A DNA stretch of 64,000 nucleotides from Actinoplanes sp. NBRC 103695 (GCF_030269485.1 NZ_BSTL01000012.1:1-64000), one strand, 5' to 3'; positions 12,101 to 19,368 are shown, counted from the first letter of the stretch. Notes: generated by a model not told the origin, from the letters alone. Program-made: numbers and translations.

Positions 12101-15100
12101 CAGGGCGTACGCGCGCCAGATCTTCGGGAGCCGCGTCGCGCTCGGCCGCGGCGAGAGCCTCGACAGCGTGTACGACGCCCTGGTCGCGAAGCTCGACGGC
12201 TGGCTGACGGTGCGGGCGGTCGCTCAGCGCGCCTCCGACTATGTGACACGCGCCTTCGACCGGCGCTGGGGCCGGGAAGCCGCCGGCCCGCAAGAGCGGG
12301 CGGCGGCCAGAAGTGCCCTGATCGAGACCATCGATACGGTCGTTCGTCCGTACCTGTATTTCGACGCGTTGCGCATGACATCGCTCGGTCAGCTGGAGCA
12401 GCAGGGCCTGTTCGCGCAGATCGACCGCGAGCTCGTCGCCACCGCCGACCGGCTCGCAAAAGATCAGTTCGCCTGGATGCGGCCGGTTGCCAACGCGATG
12501 CGGGCAGAGGCTCAGCAGGATCGGCCGCTGATGCGGATCGCGGCCGGTCAACCGGTCCCGGCCGGCCGGTCGGCCGATGCCGAGAACGACCGAGCCGTGT
12601 TGCGCCGATCCATCAGCGCGCAGCTCCAGAGCGGTCCGATGGCATTCTCGATCGCGATGCTTCCCGCGTTCGTCGACGACGAGCTGGTCCGGTACGACGA
12701 GGCCCGGGCCGCCGACTGGAACTTCGATCAGGCGGCGTGGCTCGCCGGTGTGCCGCAACGGGCCACCCTGGCGGCGACGACGCTGGCTGTCGGCGCGGAT
12801 CTCGCTCCGGCCAGGCGGGCCGCCGTCAACGCCTTCGTCGTGGCCGCCGAGCGGCGCCTCCAGGCCGCCCCGGCGTCGGCCGGCGGTGCAACGATGCGGT
12901 CGGAGACGCTTGACTCGATGGTGCGCCTGCGCGAGTCCTGGATCAGCGTGCATCTGCTCGGGCAGCGGCTGCGGCGGGATGTCGGCCAGGCCCTGGCCGC
13001 GAGGTTGCGAGAGCGGCCGGCCACGTCGGAGGCGATTGTCCGGGCGGTCGACGCGGAGATCGAAAAACGCGTCGCTCGTCAGCTCGATCTGTCGTCGTCG
13101 TTCGCGCTCTGGCCCGACCTGGAGCAGAGAGACCTGGCTGGGCTGGCCACGTTCTGGACAGCGGACCTCGCGCCGTCGGCCTACGACGCGGTGACCTTCC
13201 GCGATCGCGAATGGACGGGGCAACGAGTCGGCGAGGCCGTCGACGAGGCCCTGGAGTCGTTGCGTTCCGCCCCGGTCCCGCTCGCGCCGCCCATCGGTGA
13301 CCGGTGGCGGAGCCTGGACGCCCAGCTGGGTGACAGTGCGGGCGACCAGGCGCTGCGGGCGCGCATCCTCGATGATTTCGACAAGCGCCGCAAGCAATGG
13401 TGGGAGCTCACCGACGTCGCCTGGGAGCGGATTCTCCACCGTCACCTCATGCACCGGACGACCTGGGTGGCCTCGTACAACCGCCGGGCGGCGGCGCTCG
13501 CCGAGACCAGGACGCTCCTGGACAGCCGGCTGCCGGCCGAGCTCGTCGACCGTGCGCCGGAAGCCGCGGCGCGGTTCCGTACCGCGATCGAACAGCTCTT
13601 CCTCGACAGCCACAGTCTGACTTCCGACGAGGCGTCGTTCTCCGGAAGCGACGCGCGCTCGTGGCGCAGCCGGCTGGACCGGATACTCGGGTCGGCCGAT
13701 GCCTGGATCACCGTGTCCCAGATCCGTGACCGGGTGCGCGATCGTGTCGATGCGATCGTGCCAGGGCTGTCCGACGTGGCTCGCCTGCGCCTCTCCAGCC
13801 AAATCCATCACGCACTGGAGAGTTATCTGAATCTGAACCGGAAGGCGGCTCTGCCCCTACCGGGCTTGGAGGATCAGGTACGACTGGTACGCGACATCGC
13901 GCGAAGCCTGGCGACCGTCGACACCCCCGGCCTCGACCTGGATGAGCTGACGTCGGGCCTGGTCCGCTCGATCAGCAAGGATCCGGTGCCCGTGCCGATG
14001 GGGGCCGGTCTGGCCGCCGACCAGGCTCGGCTGATGGAGCGGATCGAATCCGTAGCGCAGCCGGCGCTGGCCGGCCTCGGCAGCGAATCGCCCGAGGCCG
14101 GAATCCGGGCCGTCACCGCGTTCGCCGAGCGGCTGGGCCACGAGTTGGAGCGACGACACAGTCAAGCGTGGGACTTCGATCGCGAGGTCTGGGACCGGCA
14201 CCTCACGGAAGAACTGACCGGGCTCGGCGACTGGATCGCCATGCACGTCCGGTTCCAGGATGCGCGCGGAGACGTCGGCGACCGCGTGGATCCCGAGGCC
14301 GAGCACGCCTTCCGGACCATGGTGACGAGTGAGTTCGACGAGCATCGCAGGAAGCACCGCGAAGCCGTCAAGGCCAATGATCTGAACTCGGCGCGTCCCT
14401 GGTCGGAGGTGCTGGAGGAACATCTGGCGAAGGCTGATTCCTGGCTGTCCGACTGGCTGGCCGCCCGGGCCGCCCGGGCCGAGAAGGTGCGGACGTACTC
14501 CGAGGAGATCGATCGCCGCTTGAGCGCGGCCGTGGCGCGGCATGAGGTCGCCGAGGACGTCGGGGCTCGCGCGGTCGCGTCGACAAGAGAGGCACTGCTC
14601 GCTGAGTCCAACATCGCTATCACCCCGGATTTGCCGTCCATTGTGGAACGCCTCCTCGAAAGCCAGATCCTCAGGCACGAACTGGATGATCTGATCGACG
14701 AAGCCCTTGGCGGCTACCGCACGATCTGGGAGCGGCAGGGGGTGGCGCAGTGGGAGCTGGACCAGCTCGGTGAACTCGGCCGACGACTGCGGGCGGACAT
14801 CGCGCGGCCCTACCACATGCACCCGAGGCCGAAGCTCGATCTGCCGGCCCGGGCGAGCGAGATCATCGAGGAGTTCCACCGGACCGCGAACTGGACCAAT
14901 GACGCTGAGGTCACCCTCGGTACCCGTGCCGTCTTCGCCGAGGTGCGGCAGAGACTGACCAGCGCCGCGGACGAGATGGCGGCGAAATGGCGAGCCGCGG
15001 CGGCCGCTGCGTACACCCAGGACGTTGCTCCGAAGAAGGTCGCGGCGCAGGCTGAGCCGGTCCAGGAAACCCCGGCAACGGCGGTCCCCCAAGCGGTGGG

Positions 15101-17804
15101 GCAACCGGATCTCGAGGTACGGCGACCGGATTTCACGGTGGAGCGACCGGATTTCGTGGCGGATTTCGCCGAGCGGGTCATCAGGGATCCGGCCGACGCC
15201 GCGCTCGCCCAGTTCGCGGCCAGGCTGGCAGTGCAATTCAAGGCTCGTGCGGACGCCGAGTTCGATCGGCTGGCGTCCGCCCAGGGGCGACCGTACACAG
15301 TGAACCCCGATGCGAGCTGGAGGGGCTTCTACTCCGGTCTCATCAACGAATTCAAAGCGACGTTCCACAGCCGGGCCGAATTCAACCGGCGGGTGTCGGG
15401 GATTCAGGCAGCGGACCCTGGTGTCCCTTCGGACTGGGCTGAACAGTATCCGACCCTGGCCCCGGCAATGCGGCGGGAATTCCAGTCGTGGGTGCAGCAA
15501 CTGATCTCGGAGAGCGTCGGTCTCGCACCGCAATCGCTGGACGCCGCGGCGACCATGTTCGCGGCGAGTTACCCGGATCTGGTGAAGCGGATGTCTTATC
15601 GTCGCACCCAGGCCAGAATTGATCACGAGCGACGCACGCTGGCAAATGACCGATTCGACGAGCGGGCCGCCGAATACCCGGGGCTCGACGACACCGCCCG
15701 CAAGGCGGCCAAGGACGCGTACCTGGCTTACCTCGACCGGCATCGGGTGCAGCCGGCCGATGCGAAGGCCGAGGAGGCACTCCAGCACAGCTTGGACGCG
15801 GCTGACGTGTACGACTCCTTCGTGGCGGACTGGCCGCCGCACACGCCCCACTCGGTGGTCGACGACGCCCGGACCATTCTGCATTCGATGCGTGAAAGGC
15901 TGACCGAAGCGGGCGCGCCGGCGTTGCTGGAACGCCATCTGACGGCCATCGACCGGGAGATTCCCGCGCGTCGTGAGGCGGACCTGAGTCTCGCCGGCGC
16001 TATCGCGGACGTCGTGGTGAGCGACGAGACGGCACTCACCCAACTTCCGCCGGAGCAGGCCGAGTCGATCTTCCGTTTCCTCGTCGACCGCGTCGCCCCC
16101 AGCCGCGCACCGGTCCTGCAGCAGATCCGCAACGGGGCCGCCATCCACAGGTACGCCCCTGAGCACATCGAACAGGAAATCCGGCGGGAAGGCGACCAGA
16201 TCGCCCCACTCGTCGAACGGTGGCTGGAGCATCCGGCCCTGCTCCTGCTGTCCGAGTCGCCGGCCGGCCGGGCGTTCCTGCACGAGCCGACCCTGGACCG
16301 GTTGCGCGACGCACTGAAGACCGCTGATGTTCTGCTTCGACCCGGCGTGCTCGACGCTCTGCCGGCCGTCCTGTCCCATTTCCCGGAACTGGTTTCACAC
16401 CGCGTCCCGATTACCGGCCTGCTGCACGGGCTCGTGCAAATCGAGGACGCGGTCGGCAGTGCTGTCGAAATGGCGCGGGACCAGATCGAGGATGTCCTCG
16501 GCGAGGTTGACGACGCCGTGGTCGACCGGATCCGGGACACGATTCCCGTCGCGGTGGCCGAAGCTCTGGCCTGGGCCCACGCCATCCGGTTCGCGCCCGG
16601 GCAGATGCGGGGCGTCATCGATCATCTGTACGCCCGGATCGACGACGAGGTGCACGCGTGGCACCTCCGCGGTGACCTCTTTTCCGCCACGGACGCCGGC
16701 CGGGCGCACCGGTTGGCCGGGGGGATCCGTGATCTGGAAGCCGAATACGCCGGCTACCTCCAAGCCGGCACGATCCCGTCCCGGTCCGAGCCGGAGCTGG
16801 AGTCGGAGCCGGATACCGACCGCGCCGACGCCCCCGCCGATGTCGCTGAGCTGATCCAGGACGTCGCCCGGCAAACCTGGGAACAGATCGAAGGGGCCCT
16901 GGCCCGCCCCGACCGCATGGTCGCGGAGGCGACCCGAGAGTTGATCGCCGCCGAGATCGATGACGCGCTGCAGGCGGCGATCGACCATGCGCTGGCGGGC
17001 ATGCGGCGGGACGGTTTCGTCGATGAGGCGATCCGGGCCGGAAGCGAAAGCCTGAGGCGGACAGCCGCCGCGCTGGTCAGCAGTGTGCCACTCCGGATCC
17101 TGCAGGATGCCCAGCTCGAGGTGGAAGCGGCGCGAGCGGCGACGGCCTTCGCCCGCCTCGTCGACGAGGACGAGGGCGAGGAGGAGACGCCGGCAGCGAC
17201 TCGGCAGACACTGGCCGAGTCGTTCATCGAGGACTGGCTGACCCGGTACGACCAGACTTTCGGGCGGTCCGGCGAATGGATCACCGGCGTCCAGCGGTCC
17301 GGATCCGCGCACACCGAGCGCCTGCGCGAGCTGGCCCACACCGCGTCGACGGCCGAGGTCGATGTCGTCGAGCCGGAGACCGTCGAGGACGTCACCGGCG
17401 GGCCGGCCACAGCCGAGCAGTGGGAGGTGCGGCTGGCCGGCCTGGGGCTGCCCGGCGTGGCCCGGCGGTTCTTCGACCAGTCCGGTCCCCACCTGCGTAG
17501 TCACCTGCTCATCGAGCACGTCGGTACGGCCGGCGTACCGGCCTTGGCCATGCTGGCCCGGATGGTCGATGATCTCCCCGCACCGGACGCGGTCGACCGC
17601 GCCACCGGCTGGGCGCTCGACCTGGTCCACCGAACCCTCAACGGCCGGCCGATCGCGACCGAACGCGCGCCCGGATGGCTCAAGAACGATCTGCCCTTCC
17701 GGCTCAAGGAGAAGCTGATGGAAGGCGTACTGGAACGTCCGGAGGCCGTCGGTGCCGCCGGCGAGGTGCTCACCCGCCTCGCGTACCTGATCATGGATTG
17801 CTGA
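150..17804 (+). CDS. giant WxG-headed helical-repeat protein, 5884 aa
   Basis: I do not recognise a specific function. The GTG start has AGGAG about nine bases upstream. Residues 1-90 form an amphipathic helical hairpin with W40-S-G42, as in WXG100/EspG-type ESX substrates and CpnT-like N-termini. Hydrophobic segments follow at about 91-121, 128-166 and 176-193. Residues 205-720 are Pro/Gly/Ala-rich and disordered-looking, with four 11-residue repeats at 545-588. From about 750 to the C-terminus the protein is Ala/Arg/Glu/Asp-rich and helical. It contains a pair of roughly 250-residue repeats (about 2500-3015) and two copies of a unit of about 850 residues (about 3066-3912 and 3945-4771). Recurrent signatures are W-x-FDR-x-x-W, D-x-W-(I/V)-(S/A/T)-x-H and PVPV/PVAARAG. 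The last residue is cysteine. Export or membrane anchoring is inferred from the N-terminus only. The estimated mass is above 600 kDa. A single frame runs the whole length without a stop, so it is not a pseudogene. Confidence 0.85.
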   Translation: MADPVLPDPQNLRNEADAWDAQADRLSELSRSFDILPYEWSGKAHEAALRAAFALGDSVGQVVHSARMWANQLRYMANKVEEKIRELNKQFLEALVSLLFFFRMLPFDFIIIPAAITRMAVNLATRLASLGAALGRAFLEFLAGFVVYGIEAFAIDLIAQGIGAGASGAPFKLTPWEALAVGLGALLGGLFSINWKELRNGLRGGAPGVKDGPSLPSNLTDVNPDVKPATRQTPDSVHGPDVHVDNPNLTGPRPESHAGPTGRGTEGITAPTPTPVVRSAGLSPRATGDGLGRETVAGGSPGATARPVAHVTEGHGTTPQVAHLEPPGGVRRVSGPPGAETPLLKSPHADLGAGAQTPKAGVDGQQPAGLRPLNLGPESPHPVHGESSMSAHPPQPPKSQPVTPNAHLDAGHPGAAARGGEPAAPRGDLPTAQPSTGHGAAGQPSVPPRVLNDLPPPKANVQPPAQLPKTPSDVGNFHQNVSTPSHAAPHSSPVGPRPGGLSGGEQPRVDPPAASPEAASARPPMAGTGERPGGGDLHPGRQAPEPVRAPVQPGSEPVRAPVQPGSEPVRAPVQPGSEPVRAPVQPGSEPVKVPGTAGGESPRVPVRPGAELPNVPDQAAGAPPRSTGHPAGSESRPPVEAGGHATSRPSSPASRDGLGEPANAGRTLHSDPLPAADRTMAGGSGGSRPTGSEGRGTHADAPRTAGNEVPRNPHADLETAAKGNAAVAGAMDRHTVDGRPARIEDVRAEESRDLWRHYWADVKADVYRQFISDPRAELAAVNARVMDRFVDNFVSHAGLAQHIDEIRRVVRNEFRELGSKALPDALGEITKYVGRRAGLREDLVSDIAQGFKTRNPVKMAEAADEFRFALRQHRAADPDAVARLHSQPLGDRSLTLAEGRALHGGDERAARKWATARDKEFGALKHDISKFPLRDVQVSNRTPTVRATSVEEVNAKYTAGLKSAERAQSVWRDAAGEYAKAQRHAAALVRELRTGGEQRLSSLESLSPEDAVRFRAQHSAGVKAMFDSTLGRAISSGARPGGAHFHMAERDFADGLRELRRQTIADGVAHHEMIRLQRDIESAYAEATARGVGEADRIAALQRVRETVRIAVGDLMRGNGTRSLGVATVRHWDDLQEKMVGAIRHHFSDAAIAENRALKRATAHIPAAKTEVAVPAAKTDVAAPADRAGEPRSPRLSDDVEVAVLPAADARDAVEAFMRLSPHSLAFVPEETLVRLGTAYVQERYAVEDMPPPADHVVADLLRNAHSLHAVTPEPARVDGLLRDLLKAGGFHVSEVRSGTVVHASRYQAGQDLDVVTAASALAEVPGLRRIVFGAGVDPEAALSVLSPALRPHTVVHAPYLKPAEQAELAERAGITVTMAARPDPVLATRALPIDAAGRVTLPHLAVEWHFRGGDNLRNATPSEFEKLAGRTAHPLSDGGAVEFHHWGVWVRPADVPVEVAFQIRSGIHAHQGDILVGAAGHPVSGPMAAEARAIARRLPGGEGDRITWLGERPVAAEPEISAGARTGENATAMRVRRFGDQFDLDAVHQLILKRARADADLVEINLPTHTSMRWDDGFESVKDSFVADVRAAAERFLGRSTWHDAFDQGGFQRAYDELHGSLAQRLEARALWDSAAGGAKQRVDSLFDTHARMSDRAALFGERGVQALRAEFWERFNTFAAKSLDRVASGEDSELAGRLELTVPDQVRMRLDSLLDTHPTAPHGLSRRIERYLDELDAAEYGRRAADGVTAAGGLNIPEVVLRELRSVAGHVVRAEHEAWFGPDGEYGLERLSPDVVVSRLWAARVDETLAADRMVLIEKDLRSGYDWLARRDPDFADNVAKGAGSGDKISRSFADDKAAARVRDAQAAERAYAAARAERDVASAQAAVKARAAEAEMVDKWFRAGESPFRPAGEPGTGEKSLFPTSDEIEAEFKKAKDASTSAAAGGDAYLKFSLNNTLSHHVERAVTLRNESRRAEGLTPDLHEAQLDDLRQALLDRAKARVSETFSDPFDAETGLPRKPTAAEEKARDDDLYAFLDELTGERLQRELDNIARAKAVDADLSAHLDTIDPSSIPHGAPGELVVENLAIGLKRVYDEIFHSAGRGEVPLGELRKEWTSRLDAFGADLQHRVDAAAEARVRLTEGAAEFQKIEADALGRAKDLQRPEHVAEMREAHRAEYFVANDTSLSREVDQRTWLGREKLKVDEYSETLSRRQWQATQETLRRRLDEDFQAAINRLDHRTDGERAEAGRAARTIQKRFLDGVHETATTTRADGEVLATVQRQYETLSRGADLHLAVEQFGRRVSAAVDMAVADRMPTHLPADQVTIVRAYAEGLKSRLTDELRALSASRPPDSMGVTEMKDLLSGIWREAVEIAPRVEGRLLEAVRPVAVAVRERVGVLLSTLNPVFPGGAGLSAARQRLEQAFDNALSDLRPEPARTDAMEAEAISIVRRQTIDDLASSYATAGFNRTEWDARVEQALSPEHLDTSITLLTRRMHADLALHERLDDDVDALLGQLELYGTSRADLEQAGEAFKSAMRDMFKSTYSQKPRPSDHAAWERRYTEAVASLDTWLSTHLVVARAKELARAQGLEERVGDIAATVIGDRLVQAELRLRPGSVGPSEQRRLADRLATELEGSVPDSDLGRIGRELRLSIEQRPVAARAGAGLYDLRSELQVRMRRELHQVMTGHPAGSTTKERAVEAVVSKALDAIDRRPVLDWIVDRSALETEINSLVNPAGLHDSASRLARRLDALDTLESQLRRDVPGRLAQLPRNGTSEADLAAAGEAFKDAMREMFRTRYPEAPSSLDHEVWERRYIDALTSFDSWVSTHLITARAERLAASGLRRPEDQATARAVIDRVIGQRLVRTGNQLMSRAGSPQAGSSSQSFSVGPAEQVRLARDLAAALPGGPGNAEFTQLGDSLIRSVEQRPVAARAGHGMEAVRADLRQRARDAAQSALASHPADAAAKNAAIDAFTRKIVGIADERSMIDWLLDWPAVESQINAELRNARSIAGELRLEVTEPADPETGHAGRRAWRPGAPENEQNSADAGAWMPPALRAKLAELDTKVRSAVDQALAKLGAPGQDPEFRWAADEFIAYVRRNFEGLVRLRQEHRIDSESEDLIAKLDGWLTVKVAGKRAHDQVVHSFDQDSSQRALDPQDRARVKATLTGSVEKVIDSYLRLGKLRAQSLGRPEQEHLFAEIGRELVEDAGKLSSRRLGLSQTMAETMRDELVRIAVDRPVAVGRNAGVEGERAALRRSIRAELDSERTSASAPATQVPDDRAKDAFVDAELARFDTAYDADWNFDRTAWRRTLDEHLENKDRWFAAFEHHERVMAGVRRAAERALTRIAVDEDLEEAAQEAVDAFIDTVERRIRPTHTFSDERTVQNTVDSMMRLRDSWISVHLLGQRMRRDVGQALTARLRRLPIDSAPVVRAVDAELERRIARQLAESASAGLWPDLGQSDLARLATFWTERVALTAEEQVAFDDGVSVFRQANAAVGESLRSLDANPVPVARSTVERWHAAVDAMLGDTAGDKALRERIVADFDERRERWWEFSEGSWEQVLRKYAKEGPDWVASYNRRSAALAETRSALDSRLTAAYADSAPQAAARLRTAVEELFHDRFIAVGADQRFIEADADSWRRRLDQILGSADAWITVSRVGDRVRDRVDALAPGLSDQVRERLSNRIDAELGQYLNLSRRTALPQPGSADQDRLARDLTSAAEVADTGLTSDELLADVRRSLGRNPLPVHAGAGLDGERARLNEQFEAAAQSMRHLFEGPWSEAAERAAIAFGEPLGQELERRHSREWDFDRAAWSQHIADTFEGYGDWVTTHVRLQELRGDVEDQADPGAERAFRDMLLSKLDEHRRELREAVRTHDVFRLIRPWGEQLEEHLAQADAWVAGHPTDQEPTLDALDDRPAAVAEPAQLTPDVSAHPAEMAELDHMVSTALDDAFAKLSKHAHWPSYKSAFERAAEDFRAYARQIFGSRVALGRGESLDSVYDALVAKLDGWLTVRAVAQRASDYVTRAFDRRWGREAAGPQERAAARSALIETIDTVVRPYLYFDALRMTSLGQLEQQGLFAQIDRELVATADRLAKDQFAWMRPVANAMRAEAQQDRPLMRIAAGQPVPAGRSADAENDRAVLRRSISAQLQSGPMAFSIAMLPAFVDDELVRYDEARAADWNFDQAAWLAGVPQRATLAATTLAVGADLAPARRAAVNAFVVAAERRLQAAPASAGGATMRSETLDSMVRLRESWISVHLLGQRLRRDVGQALAARLRERPATSEAIVRAVDAEIEKRVARQLDLSSSFALWPDLEQRDLAGLATFWTADLAPSAYDAVTFRDREWTGQRVGEAVDEALESLRSAPVPLAPPIGDRWRSLDAQLGDSAGDQALRARILDDFDKRRKQWWELTDVAWERILHRHLMHRTTWVASYNRRAAALAETRTLLDSRLPAELVDRAPEAAARFRTAIEQLFLDSHSLTSDEASFSGSDARSWRSRLDRILGSADAWITVSQIRDRVRDRVDAIVPGLSDVARLRLSSQIHHALESYLNLNRKAALPLPGLEDQVRLVRDIARSLATVDTPGLDLDELTSGLVRSISKDPVPVPMGAGLAADQARLMERIESVAQPALAGLGSESPEAGIRAVTAFAERLGHELERRHSQAWDFDREVWDRHLTEELTGLGDWIAMHVRFQDARGDVGDRVDPEAEHAFRTMVTSEFDEHRRKHREAVKANDLNSARPWSEVLEEHLAKADSWLSDWLAARAARAEKVRTYSEEIDRRLSAAVARHEVAEDVGARAVASTREALLAESNIAITPDLPSIVERLLESQILRHELDDLIDEALGGYRTIWERQGVAQWELDQLGELGRRLRADIARPYHMHPRPKLDLPARASEIIEEFHRTANWTNDAEVTLGTRAVFAEVRQRLTSAADEMAAKWRAAAAAAYTQDVAPKKVAAQAEPVQETPATAVPQAVGQPDLEVRRPDFTVERPDFVADFAERVIRDPADAALAQFAARLAVQFKARADAEFDRLASAQGRPYTVNPDASWRGFYSGLINEFKATFHSRAEFNRRVSGIQAADPGVPSDWAEQYPTLAPAMRREFQSWVQQLISESVGLAPQSLDAAATMFAASYPDLVKRMSYRRTQARIDHERRTLANDRFDERAAEYPGLDDTARKAAKDAYLAYLDRHRVQPADAKAEEALQHSLDAADVYDSFVADWPPHTPHSVVDDARTILHSMRERLTEAGAPALLERHLTAIDREIPARREADLSLAGAIADVVVSDETALTQLPPEQAESIFRFLVDRVAPSRAPVLQQIRNGAAIHRYAPEHIEQEIRREGDQIAPLVERWLEHPALLLLSESPAGRAFLHEPTLDRLRDALKTADVLLRPGVLDALPAVLSHFPELVSHRVPITGLLHGLVQIEDAVGSAVEMARDQIEDVLGEVDDAVVDRIRDTIPVAVAEALAWAHAIRFAPGQMRGVIDHLYARIDDEVHAWHLRGDLFSATDAGRAHRLAGGIRDLEAEYAGYLQAGTIPSRSEPELESEPDTDRADAPADVAELIQDVARQTWEQIEGALARPDRMVAEATRELIAAEIDDALQAAIDHALAGMRRDGFVDEAIRAGSESLRRTAAALVSSVPLRILQDAQLEVEAARAATAFARLVDEDEGEEETPAATRQTLAESFIEDWLTRYDQTFGRSGEWITGVQRSGSAHTERLRELAHTASTAEVDVVEPETVEDVTGGPATAEQWEVRLAGLGLPGVARRFFDQSGPHLRSHLLIEHVGTAGVPALAMLARMVDDLPAPDAVDRATGWALDLVHRTLNGRPIATERAPGWLKNDLPFRLKEKLMEGVLERPEAVGAAGEVLTRLAYLIMDC
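1782..1913 (+). repeat. four tandem 33-bp in-frame repeats
   Basis: Units start at 1782, 1815, 1848 and 1881, and a diverging fifth begins at 1914. The first three are identical and the fourth has a few substitutions. Each encodes EPVRAPVQPGS, in the Pro-rich linker of the first giant protein. Near-perfect DNA identity implies recent slippage or expansion and likely length variation between strains. Confidence 0.95.
7650..9190 (+). repeat. diverged ~770-bp tandem duplication within giant gene 1
   Basis: Two consecutive protein segments (about 7650-8370 and 8412-9185) share the same order of signatures. These are G-E-A-F-K-(S/D)-A-M-R near the start, then W-E-R-R-Y, then STHL with an arginine-rich helix, then QRPVAARAG, and finally a (L/I)DW segment before the next unit. 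Identity is obvious in protein and weaker in DNA. The same architecture underlies the sub-units of the larger duplication that follows. Confidence 0.75.
9346..14460 (+). repeat. tandem duplication of a ~2.6-kb unit within giant gene 1
   Basis: Unit 1 (about 9346-11883) and unit 2 (about 11983-14460) align from AELD through KLDGWLTV, SWISVHLLGQR, WVASYNRR, ADAWITVS and EEHLA-x-AD. Starts are offset by 2640 bases (880 codons). Short DNA stretches remain almost identical, for example around 10366-10420 and 12940-13000, where the SWISVHLLGQR segment lies. Confidence 0.9.
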
Positions 17805-17903
17805 ACGGGTGGACATCGACCGTCCCCACACGGATGACTACAGCGCTCCGCGGCTCGGTGACAGGCTGGCGTACGTCGGACCACATCGAGGGAAGGGGCT
17901 GCC

Positions 17904-18233
17904 GTGACCCAGCCGGACCTGAACCGCGCGATGAGCATGGCGATGTCGATGCAGGACCAGGTGAGCGCCATCCGCGACAAGATGGCCGAGATCGAGCTGA
18001 TCGGTTCGGCGGCCGGCGGCGCGGTCAAGGTGCGGGTCACCGCAACCGGCGAGTACCGCTCGGTGCGGATCGATCCGGAGGTGTACGACTACGGCCGGGA
18101 GGCCGTCCAGGACGCCGTCCTGGCCGCGCTGCAGGACATCGCACGGCAGCTCAAGGAGATCACCGAGCGCCGGGCCAACGACATGCAGGACATCTTCGAC
18201 GACGTCACCAAGGGCTTGTTGTCGGGGAACTGA
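17904..18233 (+). CDS. YbaB/EbfC-family nucleoid-associated-like protein
   Basis: The protein has 109 residues and starts at GTG after a GGAAGGGG ribosome binding site. It shows the YbaB/EbfC fold pattern. A Met/Gln-rich helix (1-35) is followed by a short beta region with AGGAVKVRVTATGEYRSVRID (about 37-57), then a helix whose VQDAVLAALQDI segment matches the family's dimerisation and DNA-contacting region, then a charged C-terminal helix. Family members bind DNA as dimers. In actinomycetes diverged copies are commonly encoded beside WXG100/ESX-linked genes, which fits its place 99 bases after the WxG-headed giant gene. DNA binding versus a structural partner role for the giant protein cannot be decided from sequence. 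It is probably co-transcribed with the following gene, since the stop and next ATG are four bases apart. Confidence 0.85.
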   Translation: MTQPDLNRAMSMAMSMQDQVSAIRDKMAEIELIGSAAGGAVKVRVTATGEYRSVRIDPEVYDYGREAVQDAVLAALQDIARQLKEITERRANDMQDIFDDVTKGLLSGN

Positions 18234-18237
18234 TCAG

Positions 18238-19266
18238 ATGCAGTTCGGCGTTTACACCATCGGTGATCGTGCGGCTGACGCCCGGACCGGCCAGATGCCG
18301 GCCGACCACGAGCGCCTCAAGGGCCTGGCCCGCATCGCCGTGCAGGCCGAGTCGGCCGGGTTCGACGTCTTCGCCGTCGGCGAGCACCACAACCCTCCCT
18401 ACGCCTCCTCCGCACCGGCCACCCTGCTCGGATACGTCGCCGCGCAGACCAGCCACCTGCTGCTGTCCACCGCGGCGACGTTGATCACGACAAATGATCC
18501 GGTACGGATCGCCGAGGAATACGCCACCCTCCAGCACCTGAGCGACGGGCGTCTGGACGTGATGCTCGGCCGGGGCAACACCGGTCCGGTGTTCCCGTGG
18601 TTCGGCCGGGACTCCCGGGACAGCCACCGGCTCGCCGCCGAGAACTACGGACTGCTGCGCCGGCTGTGGACCGAGGAGAAGGTCGACTGGTCCGGCGAAT
18701 TCCGTACCCCACTTGAAGGTTTCACCTCGGTGCCGCGGCCCTACGCGAGCAGGCCGCCGTTCGTCTGGCATGCGACAGTGTCCAGCGAGGAGACCGTCGA
18801 TCTGGCCGCCCGCCACGGTGACGGCCTGTTCGCCAACCACGTCTTCTGGCCGTGGCAACACACCGCGGCCCTCATTCAGCGGTTCCGCGAGAAATACGCG
18901 GAGTACGGCCACGGCGAACCCGGGCAGGCGGTCGTGGGGATCGGCGGTCACGTCTTCGTCCGGCCGCGCTCGCAGGACGCGATCAGTGAGTTCCGGCCGT
19001 ATTTCGACAGATCACCGATCTATGGCCACGGCCCTTCCCTCGAGCAGCACATGAACACCACCCCGCTCGTGGTGGGCAGCCCCCAGCAGGTCATCGACGC
19101 GGTTCTCGGGTACCGGGACTATGTCGGCGACTACCGGCGTCTGCTCTTTCTCATCGACCATGGCGGGCTCCCTCTCGCGGCGGTGCTCGACCAGATCAAC
19201 CTGCTCGGTGCCGAAGTGCTCCCGGTGCTGCGCAGGGAGCTTGCCGCCCGCATCCGGATCGGCTGA
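18238..19266 (+). CDS. luciferase-family flavin-dependent oxidoreductase
   Basis: A 342-residue bacterial-luciferase-like (LLM) TIM-barrel protein. It has MQFGVYTIGD at the N-terminus, VGEHHNPPYASSAP (about 44-57), an LSDGRLDVMLGRGN segment (about 101-114) and the HGDGLFANH region typical of FMN-using members. The EHHNPP and SAPATLLGYVAAQT segments resemble the subgroup often labelled CE1758-type FMN-dependent monooxygenases. The substrate is unknown. It begins four bases after the YbaB-like stop, so coupling is likely. It sits between the two giant genes, so its role may belong to that locus, for example redox modification of a product, but nothing in the sequence proves it. All core motifs are intact. 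Confidence 0.85.
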   Translation: MQFGVYTIGDRAADARTGQMPADHERLKGLARIAVQAESAGFDVFAVGEHHNPPYASSAPATLLGYVAAQTSHLLLSTAATLITTNDPVRIAEEYATLQHLSDGRLDVMLGRGNTGPVFPWFGRDSRDSHRLAAENYGLLRRLWTEEKVDWSGEFRTPLEGFTSVPRPYASRPPFVWHATVSSEETVDLAARHGDGLFANHVFWPWQHTAALIQRFREKYAEYGHGEPGQAVVGIGGHVFVRPRSQDAISEFRPYFDRSPIYGHGPSLEQHMNTTPLVVGSPQQVIDAVLGYRDYVGDYRRLLFLIDHGGLPLAAVLDQINLLGAEVLPVLRRELAARIRIG

Positions 19267-19368
19267 GGGACTACGCCCGTCCTTCCCATGGAGGACTGTC
19301 GACGCTCCGCGGCGCGCTGTGACGATCTCTGGTGACGTACCAGATTCAGCGATGCTCGATGGGAGTCC

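Noticed and set aside
150..17804. Non-ribosomal peptide or polyketide synthase as explanation of the giant genes
   Set aside because: No adenylation, condensation, ketosynthase or carrier-protein motif (for example the LGG-x-S phosphopantetheine site) is seen in either giant, and the sequence is helical-repeat rather than modular-enzyme in character.
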